Source: a virus
Length of the DNA stretch: 33,275 bases
Reading direction: 5' to 3' (one strand)
Virus record (IMG/VR): IMGVR_UViG_3300010883_000207
Location: 1 to 33,275 of that record
In this document: piece after piece, positions 1-6,358 of the stretch
How positions within the stretch are numbered: position 1 is the first letter of the stretch
How the letters are laid out: every line of letters starts with the position of its first letter
Made by a program: the position numbers and the translations under genes
Notes under the pieces: model-generated
Told to the model about the DNA's origin: nothing
Databases searched by the model: none
What the model saw: the letters and a program-made list of their open reading frames with translations, nothing else

Positions 1-296
1 AATTGTCGTTTAGATATACCTCTATGTAGAGTTACTTTATCTTCCTTTTCCTTATTTTCAATTGATTTAATTGTCAATTGATTATCAGCATAAGTGACTT
101 CAATATCTTTTTTACTGAAACCAGCAAGCGCCATTTCAATTTGATATTTTAAATTATCAACTTTTGCAATGTTATAAGGGGGATATGACACACCTTGTTT
201 TAGAGTATGCTCTAAATGATTATTAAAGTGGTCAAAGATAGAATCAAAACCTACTGAAAATGGTCGTAGGTCGTTCCAAATAGATAGACTATTCAT
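1..296 (-). CDS. hsp20: Small heat-shock protein Hsp20 (3'-truncated by window edge)
   Basis: I translated this stretch by hand. It starts with an ATG (complement of 294-296) behind a clear AAGGAGA ribosome binding site and is open to the window edge, so only the N-terminal 98 or so residues are visible. The product begins MNSLSIWNDLRPFSVGFDSI, continues through a stretch like the start of the alpha-crystallin domain (YNIAKVDNLKYQIEMALAGF) and then SKKDIEVTYADNQLTIK, which is typical of IbpA-like Hsp20 holdases. These proteins bind unfolding proteins; Hsp20 genes are a known accessory/core gene of marine T4-like phages, where a role in virion assembly is suspected. A T4-type late promoter lies about 75 nt upstream, consistent with late expression. 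Family call is strong; C-terminus is outside the window. Confidence 0.88.
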   Translation of the reverse strand, partial: MNSLSIWNDLRPFSVGFDSIFDHFNNHLEHTLKQGVSYPPYNIAKVDNLKYQIEMALAGFSKKDIEVTYADNQLTIKSIENKEKEDKVTLHRGISKRQ

Positions 297-369
297 ATTA
301 TTTCTCCTTTTTAAGCGAGTTAATAATGATACCTCCTAATGAGCATATCACTATGTTGTATATAAGAAC

Positions 370-377
370 TATTTATA
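370..377 (-). promoter_or_regulatory. T4-type late promoter for hsp20
   Basis: The minus strand reads TATAAATA, an exact match to the T4 late promoter box recognised by gp55-type sigma. It lies 73 nt upstream of the hsp20 ATG and just past the last hairpin of the upstream structured region, so it could start a dedicated hsp20 message. Confidence 0.6.
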
Positions 378-396
378 AAAATTCAAGCTCTTAAAG

Positions 397-564
397 TGAG
401 GGTTTTGTGTATTTTTTAAACCCTCAAAATTTATTTCCGGGATTCTAGTAAACTAGAACCATAATCGCTTACACGGTGTGCCTTGTTTTAGGTACAAGAC
501 ACAAAACCAATGTGTTGTCACTTTACGAGAGGCAACACTCAAGCAGGACTTATGAACCGCCTGC
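397..564 (-). ncRNA. Candidate structured small RNA (five consecutive hairpins)
   Basis: No coding frame was found between the helix-turn-helix gene and hsp20 (297-578). The stretch instead folds into consecutive hairpins: 543-564 (GCAGG/CCTGC), 512-538 (GTGTTG/CAACAC), 477-503 (10 bp, 7-nt loop), 443-458 (TTCTAG/CTAGAA, 4-nt loop) and 397-426 (9 bp, TGAGGGTTT/AAACCCTCA, 12-nt loop). A late-promoter-like box (568-575) sits immediately upstream on the minus strand, so a transcript would begin right at the first hairpin. The 477-503 stem is complete with a G-U wobble only on the minus strand, supporting that strand; the 512-538 stem extends better on the plus strand, so strand is not certain. 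The last hairpin lacks a long U-tract. It does not fit a tRNA. Function unknown. Confidence 0.45.
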
Positions 565-567
565 ATG

Positions 568-575
568 ACTATTTA
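568..575 (-). promoter_or_regulatory. Late-promoter-like box (CATAAATA) before the structured RNA
   Basis: The minus strand reads CATAAATA, one base off the T4 late consensus and identical to the boxes found before gp13 and gp21 in this window. It is placed just after the stop of the helix-turn-helix gene and directly before the hairpin cluster. Confidence 0.4.
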
Positions 576-578
576 TGT

Positions 579-833
579 CTAGGCATATGCCTGACCATCT
601 AATGCCATAAGACCTGCGGCCACAATCGCTTTAGATGGAGTACCAATTCTATAACTAGTACCTTTAGATGTTTTATTGATGTAAACACAATGTCCATCTT
701 CTCTTAACTTATCAACAACCGCTCTTGGTCTTGCTAAGTTAAATTTGTTTTGTGCATCAGTCCATGACACACTAGCACCTCTTAACATTGAGTTAAGAAA
801 CTTTGTGCTGTTAGCTATTTTAGCTCTTCCCAT
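579..833 (-). CDS. Small helix-turn-helix (winged-helix-like) protein
   Basis: An 84-residue protein with ATG preceded by AAAGGAG. The central part (about residues 23-53, SWTDAQNKFNLARPRAVVDK followed by LREDGHCVYIN) has the helix-turn-helix plus beta-wing look of small marine phage HTH proteins (HTH_39-like), with a basic N-terminus (MGRAK). This suggests a DNA-binding regulator, but no target can be read from the protein. It lies between rpsU and the structured RNA. A perfect 18-bp palindrome sits 28 nt upstream of its start codon and could be an operator. The 3' end overlaps a 12-bp palindrome (581-592). Function is inferred from fold resemblance only. Confidence 0.7.
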   Translation of the reverse strand: MGRAKIANSTKFLNSMLRGASVSWTDAQNKFNLARPRAVVDKLREDGHCVYINKTSKGTSYRIGTPSKAIVAAGLMALDGQAYA

Positions 834-860
834 GATATACTCCTTTAGTTTATCAATTAT

Positions 861-878
861 TACTTCCAGCTGGAAGTA
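861..878. repeat. 18-bp perfect palindrome, possible operator
   Basis: TACTTCCAGCTGGAAGTA is its own reverse complement. It lies in the short gap between rpsU and the helix-turn-helix gene, upstream of the latter's ribosome binding site. A second small hairpin (CGTTG-TTAG-CAACG) is at 882-895. Operator, terminator or RNA-processing roles are all possible. Confidence 0.5.
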
Positions 879-903
879 TTTCCGTTGTTAGCAACGAAAC
901 TGG

Positions 904-1110
904 TTAAAAGAAATCCTTTTCACGCTGTTTTTTTAATTTAGAACAGCGCTTCAGGTTTTCCTTATGTTCTCTTTGTCTCTTTAAACTAGGCTTTTCATAA
1001 TATTGCCTTTGTTTTATTTCTTTTAAGAGACCTTCTTTTAAAACTTTTTTCTTAAGCGTTCTAATCGCTTTCTCTATATTATTATTTTTTACTATTACTG
1101 TTATTGTCAT
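904..1110 (-). CDS. rpsU: Ribosomal protein bS21 homolog
   Basis: A 68-residue, very basic protein that matches bS21 along its length: a short beta N-terminus (MTITVIVKNNNIEKAIRTLK), the KKKVLKEGLLKEIKQRQYYEKPS region with the bS21 hallmark YEKPS, and a Lys/Arg-rich C-terminus. Cellular bS21 is about 70 residues. bS21 sits near the anti-Shine-Dalgarno of the 30S subunit and aids initiation; phage copies are documented in pelagiphage HTVC008M and other marine phages and are thought to swap into host ribosomes. There is no convincing Shine-Dalgarno before its ATG, and the leader contains a strong hairpin (1151-1167). It follows the cobS terminator, so it is probably transcribed from its own promoter. 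Confidence 0.92.
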   Translation of the reverse strand: MTITVIVKNNNIEKAIRTLKKKVLKEGLLKEIKQRQYYEKPSLKRQREHKENLKRCSKLKKQREKDFF

Positions 1111-1150
1111 AATTTTATTGGAGCGGATTCATTGTACTGCCCAATGTTTT

Positions 1151-1167
1151 CCTGTTTGGTAAACAGG
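1151..1167 (-). promoter_or_regulatory. Hairpin in the rpsU leader
   Basis: CCTGTTT and AAACAGG form a perfect 7-bp stem with a 3-nt loop, about 40 nt upstream of the rpsU start. Together with the missing Shine-Dalgarno it may control translation of bS21. The role is inferred. Confidence 0.35.
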
Positions 1168-1204
1168 TGCATTACTTTTATGCTAAACCCGCCTGAATAA
1201 TCCT

Positions 1205-1212
1205 CATTTATA
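1205..1212 (-). promoter_or_regulatory. Late-promoter-like box (TATAAATG) before rpsU
   Basis: One base different from TATAAATA, located directly after the cobS terminator stem and about 95 nt upstream of rpsU. It overlaps the terminator's short T-run, so it may be coincidental. Confidence 0.35.
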
Positions 1213-1213
1213 A

Positions 1214-1239
1214 AGAGAGCGGTGTTAAATCCGCTCTCT
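1214..1239 (-). terminator. Terminator downstream of cobS
   Basis: A perfect 9-bp GC-rich stem (AGAGAGCGG/CCGCTCTCT, 8-nt loop) followed on the minus strand by TTTAT. A second stem, AGGTTGA/TCAACCT (1279-1300), overlaps the cobS stop codon just upstream. The two tandem hairpins mark the end of the cobS transcript. Confidence 0.6.
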
Positions 1240-1286
1240 ACGAGGTCTACATTATGAATAAATTTTATCATATTAAATAGGTTGAT

Positions 1287-2480
1287 TTATTGGTCAACCT
1301 CATCCTCCATGATTACCTCATCATCATTGGTATCTCCTGGATTCAAATCTTCAATGTTAACACCAGCGTCAACTTTTGAATATAAATCAAGGAAACTGTT
1401 TTTAGTGTCATCATCAAAACGATTAACACATACTTGAACTGCTTTAAGTTTATTTTTAAAGATAGCATAAGCATTAATGATATGTACAAGTCTTCTTGTA
1501 GCAATTATTTCATCAACACCTCCATCATAAAAAGTTTTTCTAATAACATCCGCCCATTTAACTAGGTTTTCACAAAATTTCTCATCTTTTAATGAGAACA
1601 TATCCATAACATTATTTAAAATTTTAGTTTCAATTTTAATTGATGGATATTCTTGTTCAAAAGTTACTGGAAATCTTTCCAAAAATGCTTCGTTTAAGAT
1701 GTTAGTCCCAATAAATCGTCCGTCATCACTACCTTTACCTTTAGTATTAGCAGTAGCAACAATATTAAAACCAACTGATGGTTCAACAAATTTACCAATT
1801 TTTTTAAGAAAAACACCATTACCTTCTAGTATTGGTTGTAAACACATAATTTTATTAGAAGCAAGGTCAATCTCATCTAGGAGAAGAACAGCGCCTCTTT
1901 TCATAGCGTCAATAACTGGTCCATCATGCCACACAGTAGCACCATCAACTAATCTGAATCCACCAAGTAAATCGTCTTCATCAGTTTCAACAGTAACATT
2001 AACCCTAACTAATTCTCTTTTCAACTCAGCACAACTTTGAATAATATTTAAAGTTTTACCATTACCAGATAAACCAGTAATAAAAGTTGGATAAAAGATT
2101 TTAGATTTAATTATATTTTTAATATCTTTGTAATTTCCAAAAGATACAAAAGTTGATTCCTTAACAGGAACTAAATTATCAGCGGTACTTGCCGTTGATT
2201 GTAAAGTCACATGCTCTTGAGCAACTTGATTTTTTGGAAGATTTTGTTTTACAACAGGAGCAGGAGTAGAATTAACTTCACCATCAACTGGTAATTTATA
2301 AAGTCCACGACCCACTTTGTAATCTGAATTATTTACTAACCAGCTATTTCCAGTTAGATTGTATTTAGTTTCAATTTCAACTACTTGTTTCCTAGAAATG
2401 GTATCAGTACCAAATTCCTTATAAGCAGTTTCAACAAACTTTTTTTGTTTATCATTTAACATAATATTAACCTCATTCAT
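1287..2480 (-). CDS. cobS: CobS/MoxR-type AAA+ ATPase
   Basis: A 397-residue AAA+ protein resembling the CobS subunit of aerobic cobaltochelatase and MoxR ATPases. Walker A is GLSGNGKT (about residues 136-143), Walker B is VLLLDEID (198-205), followed by a sensor region (VATANTKGKG). The N-terminal 110 residues are a separate, poorly conserved domain. CobS-like genes are common in marine T4-like phages; whether they metallate cobalamin precursors or act as a MoxR-type chaperone is unsettled. The next gene upstream encodes a VWA protein, the usual MoxR/CobT partner, so the two probably form one ATPase-VWA machine. Two starts are possible: ATG at 2480, or an in-frame ATG at 2462 that has GAGG 8 nt before it and better fits the sigma70 promoter at 2494-2522. 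Confidence 0.85.
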   Translation of the reverse strand: MNEVNIMLNDKQKKFVETAYKEFGTDTISRKQVVEIETKYNLTGNSWLVNNSDYKVGRGLYKLPVDGEVNSTPAPVVKQNLPKNQVAQEHVTLQSTASTADNLVPVKESTFVSFGNYKDIKNIIKSKIFYPTFITGLSGNGKTLNIIQSCAELKRELVRVNVTVETDEDDLLGGFRLVDGATVWHDGPVIDAMKRGAVLLLDEIDLASNKIMCLQPILEGNGVFLKKIGKFVEPSVGFNIVATANTKGKGSDDGRFIGTNILNEAFLERFPVTFEQEYPSIKIETKILNNVMDMFSLKDEKFCENLVKWADVIRKTFYDGGVDEIIATRRLVHIINAYAIFKNKLKAVQVCVNRFDDDTKNSFLDLYSKVDAGVNIEDLNPGDTNDDEVIMEDEVDQ

Positions 2481-2493
2481 TAATTATTGTTCC

Positions 2494-2522
2494 ATCCTAA
2501 CATAAAATGGATCAAATGTCAA
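2494..2522 (-). promoter_or_regulatory. Sigma70-type promoter for cobS
   Basis: On the minus strand: TTGACA (2517-2522), exactly 17 nt spacer, TAGGAT (2494-2499). The upstream half of the spacer (TTTGATCCATTT) is nearly the same as in the cobT promoter, suggesting shared control. Confidence 0.6.
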
Positions 2523-2532
2523 GAAAATAATG

Positions 2533-2556
2533 AAATTAATTTGTAACCCATTGAAA
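2533..2556 (+). repeat. 24-bp inverted repeat, copy 1
   Basis: Identical, base for base, to the reverse complement of 5021-5044; the core reads AATTTGTAACCC. It lies between the cobT stop and the cobS promoter (10 nt from its -35 box). The pair brackets cobT. Confidence 0.8.
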
Positions 2557-2579
2557 TATAAAGGTTTTAATTTTTTCAT

Positions 2580-4946
2580 TTATGCTACTTTCTCAACAAA
2601 TTTGTTCAATAAAACCCTGGAAGTCTTCTTTGTTTTCAAGGTTTTAAGAAATTCACGCTTCATTACTGCTGGTGTCATATTTTCATTAACATTTAATTCA
2701 CCATCAGTAATTTTTAAATTTTGTCTAGGTATGATATATAATTCATCATAACCAAAATTCTCTATTAAACCAACTTTATTCTTACTAATTTCTTTTTTAA
2801 TTTTATCAACGATATTATAACCACCATCTTCTGTAAACATAGCTATATCGTTATAACCAATTCTGTTTCTAGCAGTAATGTAAAATCCAATTAAAGTAGA
2901 ACCAGTTTTTGCTTTAAATAATTCAAACATAGGTTTATGATTTCCTTTAAATCCCCAAGATGTTCCATATTTTATTTGTTTTTTTGTATCTGTATCTACT
3001 ATTATTAATTCACAATTATTTCTAACATTAGCAACATACTCATCTTGTCTTCTATATTCTTCTGAATTTGGACTATAATCTTTATTAAGTTGTGTGAAAT
3101 TATTACTTGTATGACCACAACCATCTGTAAGGAAAATTGTATTCATTTTTTGAATTTTATATTTTTTCTGAAATTGACTTACTAATTGTGTTGCAATTGC
3201 AATACAAGGATCAAGTGGAGTACCACCTAATCTCATCATAGAAGGCATATTAATTCTATTATCTCTTTTTTCTTGCCAACTTCTAGTGTTATCATAAAAA
3301 TCATTAAAATTACAAGCAACTCTATAAAAATTAATCATAGCAGTTTGAAAATCAACTGCTTTCATTTCAGAAGAAACAAAATTTATCAAAGATACATTTT
3401 CTAACATCAATTGGTTTTCTTTATCAAATATAAATGGAGGATTACTATATCTACCTCTACCTTCTATACAATTATTTAAATCACCATCTTTATCATAAGT
3501 AGGATAAAAAGATTGTCTGTTAACATCTGTAAAGGCATAAACTTCAAAAGGAATTTGAATTGCTTTACAAAACCAAATAAGATTTAAAGTTTGAGCAATT
3601 GTATCATACATATTATTTGACATACTACCTGACCAATCAACAAAAATATTCATACCGTGATTTTTAGCGCTTGGATCAGTTTCAATTTTCTTAAATACAT
3701 CTTCATTAAATTTATATGAATGTAATTTACTCATATTTAAAGAACCTGATTTTGATGTTTGAGTTCTTTTATAATTATTTGCAGCTTTTTTCATTTCAAA
3801 TTCTTTAACCATATAGGAAACTGTTTTCATATTATCTTGTTTAAATTTTTTAAATTCTCTAGTAGAAAGAATTAATTTTTTTTGTAAATAAGTATCTTTT
3901 ATTAGTTGTCTATCATTTTTATCTTTAAATAATTTTAAAACTTGTTTCCAAGGAATTACAGCTTCTTTTTTTATTTTTGGTAAAGTAACATAATGATTAT
4001 CTCTAGTTTCTTTATCATTATCTGCCATCTTTTTTATTTCTTCTTTATAATTAGCATCAGTAAGTGCTTCATTATCACCTTGAGTAATACCAGCGTCAAC
4101 ATCTGGATCATGTCCTGCACCTTGAGTACCACCTGCTTTTTCTTCTTTTTCTTTTTTATCTTCTTCTTTATTTTCTTTATCTTCTTGTTCTTGTTGTTCT
4201 TGTGATCCTTTTGCTTCTTCTTCTTCTGTTTCTTCTTCTTCATCTGAATGGTTACCAGAACCTTCTTCTGCTTCTTCTCCATCCATTTGTTCATCATTAG
4301 TTGGCATTTCTTCTGTATCAGTAAAATCACCATCTGGATCTGGAACAAATTTATTATTTAAACCATCTTGTTCAGGATCATATTCTTCTTTTTCTTTTGA
4401 ATATTGGAAAATTTCTCTTGCAAGTTTAATCACATCATCAAAAGTATTTAAATTATTTGATTTGTCTATCAATATATTTTCTATATCATTAAATTCTATA
4501 TCTTCCATATTACCAGATTTTGTAAACATATTTAATCTGTCAATAAATCTCATTTTATTAATTTCATTTGATTTAGTACCAAAAAAGTCTTTTGCAACTA
4601 ATTCTCTATAACCATTAAAATATGATTTTCTCAAACCAGGATATTTTAATTTCATTTTTTTATCAATACGGATATCTTCTACAACATTAAAGTATGAATG
4701 AGGAATACCCTTCATTTTACTTTTCATCTCATCTTCATCTTGTGGAGTATATAAAGCGTGACCAACTTCGTGTCCACAAAGTAGGTCATATAAATCATTA
4801 GACATTTCTTTCCATATTGGAAGACATAATGTTCTAGTTTTAGGAATAAAATAAGCGGTCTTAACTTTTCTATGTTCTATGTTAAGATTTTCTGTAGCAA
4901 GAAGTTTTGCTAAATTTGATTTTTGTTCTTTTGTAATTTTTTTCAT
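2580..4946 (-). CDS. cobT: CobT-like VWA-domain protein with HEXXH motif
   Basis: A 788-residue protein in four parts. The N-terminus carries HEVGH (residues 59-63) and a downstream NVVEDIRID (87-95), a zincin-like pattern. A very acidic, Glu/Gln/Lys-rich linker spans about 200-300. A C-terminal von Willebrand A domain has an intact MIDAS: DWSGS (D437, S439, S441), the GGTPLD loop and IFLTDG. The partner is the CobS-like ATPase encoded next; VWA proteins of this kind act with MoxR/CobS ATPases in metal insertion or protein remodelling. The acidic linker is a feature shared with cobaltochelatase CobT. The metal-binding N-terminal motif is what I would not take for granted in CobT. A promoter lies just upstream and a perfect inverted repeat flanks the gene. 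Cobaltochelatase activity is not demonstrated, and the large ChlH/CobN-type subunit is not in the window. Confidence 0.82.
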   Translation of the reverse strand: MKKITKEQKSNLAKLLATENLNIEHRKVKTAYFIPKTRTLCLPIWKEMSNDLYDLLCGHEVGHALYTPQDEDEMKSKMKGIPHSYFNVVEDIRIDKKMKLKYPGLRKSYFNGYRELVAKDFFGTKSNEINKMRFIDRLNMFTKSGNMEDIEFNDIENILIDKSNNLNTFDDVIKLAREIFQYSKEKEEYDPEQDGLNNKFVPDPDGDFTDTEEMPTNDEQMDGEEAEEGSGNHSDEEEETEEEEAKGSQEQQEQEDKENKEEDKKEKEEKAGGTQGAGHDPDVDAGITQGDNEALTDANYKEEIKKMADNDKETRDNHYVTLPKIKKEAVIPWKQVLKLFKDKNDRQLIKDTYLQKKLILSTREFKKFKQDNMKTVSYMVKEFEMKKAANNYKRTQTSKSGSLNMSKLHSYKFNEDVFKKIETDPSAKNHGMNIFVDWSGSMSNNMYDTIAQTLNLIWFCKAIQIPFEVYAFTDVNRQSFYPTYDKDGDLNNCIEGRGRYSNPPFIFDKENQLMLENVSLINFVSSEMKAVDFQTAMINFYRVACNFNDFYDNTRSWQEKRDNRINMPSMMRLGGTPLDPCIAIATQLVSQFQKKYKIQKMNTIFLTDGCGHTSNNFTQLNKDYSPNSEEYRRQDEYVANVRNNCELIIVDTDTKKQIKYGTSWGFKGNHKPMFELFKAKTGSTLIGFYITARNRIGYNDIAMFTEDGGYNIVDKIKKEISKNKVGLIENFGYDELYIIPRQNLKITDGELNVNENMTPAVMKREFLKTLKTKKTSRVLLNKFVEKVA

Positions 4947-4964
4947 ATCTCTTATTATTCTTAT

Positions 4965-4992
4965 ATCCTATACTAATTGGACCAAAAGTCAA
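4965..4992 (-). promoter_or_regulatory. Sigma70-type promoter for cobT
   Basis: On the minus strand: TTGACT (4987-4992), 16 nt spacer, TAGGAT (4965-4970), ending 18 nt before the ATG. The spacer begins TTTGGTCCAATT, matching the cobS promoter spacer at 10 of 12 positions. Confidence 0.55.
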
Positions 4993-5020
4993 GTAAAATC
5001 GTACAATTAAAAGTCTTATT

Positions 5021-5044
5021 TTTCAATGGGTTACAAATTAATTT
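5021..5044 (-). repeat. 24-bp inverted repeat, copy 2
   Basis: Perfect reverse complement of 2533-2556, lying upstream of the cobT promoter (28 nt from its -35 box). A further small hairpin, GTTGTA-TTTT-TACAAC, abuts it at 5046-5061. No gene occupies 4947-5085. Confidence 0.8.
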
Positions 5045-5085
5045 TGTTGTATTTTTACAACACTTGTGGTGTTCGCTGGATGTTC

Positions 5086-6339
5086 TCATCTTCCTACTTG
5101 TTTTAAATACTTATTTTTAGTATCTTCCCATGACAAGTGTATCAAGTCATCATAATAAAGTGTTTCCATGTTCGTCCTAGACTGGTCCAGAAGCGAATTA
5201 ATACGCTTACCTGCATACTTACCTTTCCATACACTAACCAATGTTTCTATACTAGTATCAAAACTTTTCTTTAATTTGTCTTCTTGTATTTCTTCTCTTA
5301 AAAACTCACAAGTGTTATCATATAAGGTACTAAAATAAATACCTCTACTATGTGCTGATTTTGTAATCTCTTTAGGTATCTTTAATTTACCATAAGCAAA
5401 TGTATGACTTCTATTTCTGTGGTCTCTTTTATAAGGTTGTCCTGTAGGTTTTGATGCACTATACCATTCAAAAAATTTTCTTGTGTGATTTTCTTTCAAC
5501 CAATGTCTTAACATCTGTATTGTAGGTTTTGTTGCTTCATATGATACACTACCTGCACTATGACCTCTTTTTTTCCAATGCTTTAGATTTTGATATTGTG
5601 AGAAACTACTATATAAGCTTGTTGTTGTCATACCTACCATAGTATCGCCATACTCTCTTTTCCATATTTCTTGTACTTTATCAGATAGACATAATAATGC
5701 TAATAATTTGCCACCAGTATAATTAAATCCTAATGGTTGTAATGGTACAATCGTACTACCAATAGCAGTATGATTAATCATCTTTTTAGTTTTTCTTTCT
5801 CTATCCCAACCAATATAATTATCTCTAGGTGTTAAATCTAAAAAATCACTTGATACACAAATAACACCCAAATACTTTTTACTTACTTTATCTCTTACTA
5901 TAAAGTTTAAATTTCTACCTATGTTATTATTGTTTTTCATAGTGGAAGCAAATGTTCTTATTGCATTCCATAATTTTGGTAATTCTTTATCTTCTTTTGT
6001 ATGGATTAATTCAGGTTCTAATAACATGAAATCCATAGGGTCTTTAGGTGACCATATATTAGATTTTACATGTGCTAACAGTTTATCTTGTTCTAAATTC
6101 TGTAATTGAGATTCCTCGCCAAATAATGTATTAACAATTTGCGAAGGATATTTGTTTTTAACCTCACACCATTTTTGATATAGTGTATATTCTTCAACAG
6201 ACATTTTAGCAGCAAAAGATAGTTCTTCTATTAATTTAGATTTTAACTCTTCCGTATCTATATGTTTGTATGGCGTAGGATTTTCTTTTTGAAATGTCTC
6301 CCATTGTGCCTCTAATAAAGGGTCTGTATCTGTACTCAT
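5086..6339 (-). CDS. DUF4338 / DruA-like protein
   Basis: A 417-residue protein. The middle (about residues 145-265) carries the pattern I associate with DUF4338: LGVICVSSDF, then RDNYIGWDRERK, then IVPL, then YGDTMVGMTTTSLY, then WKKRGHSAG. DUF4338 includes DruA, a component of the Druantia anti-phage system, and homologs are also seen in phages; the biochemical activity is not known. The N-terminal 140 residues and the C-terminal 130 are not recognised. The C-terminal half is rich in His, Lys and Arg, which would fit nucleic-acid binding. It starts 19 nt after the glycosyltransferase gene with no good Shine-Dalgarno and is followed by the non-coding repeat region before cobT. The family assignment is from memory of the motif pattern. 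Confidence 0.6.
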   Translation of the reverse strand: MSTDTDPLLEAQWETFQKENPTPYKHIDTEELKSKLIEELSFAAKMSVEEYTLYQKWCEVKNKYPSQIVNTLFGEESQLQNLEQDKLLAHVKSNIWSPKDPMDFMLLEPELIHTKEDKELPKLWNAIRTFASTMKNNNNIGRNLNFIVRDKVSKKYLGVICVSSDFLDLTPRDNYIGWDRERKTKKMINHTAIGSTIVPLQPLGFNYTGGKLLALLCLSDKVQEIWKREYGDTMVGMTTTSLYSSFSQYQNLKHWKKRGHSAGSVSYEATKPTIQMLRHWLKENHTRKFFEWYSASKPTGQPYKRDHRNRSHTFAYGKLKIPKEITKSAHSRGIYFSTLYDNTCEFLREEIQEDKLKKSFDTSIETLVSVWKGKYAGKRINSLLDQSRTNMETLYYDDLIHLSWEDTKNKYLKQVGR

Positions 6340-6358
6340 AATATAAAGTGTTAGCTTA

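Noticed and set aside
430-564. tRNA or tmRNA gene in the hairpin-rich non-coding region
   Set aside because: No acceptor stem, no T-loop consensus and no anticodon arm of the right size on either strand.
1699-2040. 113-residue plus-strand open frame opposite cobS
   Set aside because: Antisense shadow of the conserved Walker A/B region of cobS, with no ribosome binding site and no recognisable domain.
4034-4348. 104-residue Lys-rich open frame on the minus strand
   Set aside because: It is a frame-shifted reading of the acidic Glu/Lys linker of the CobT-like gene; the real frame has clear domains on both sides.
5046-5061. Hairpin GTTGTA-TTTT-TACAAC as a terminator after the DUF4338 gene
   Set aside because: Short AT-rich stem with no following T-run on the minus strand; noted with the repeat but not called as a terminator.
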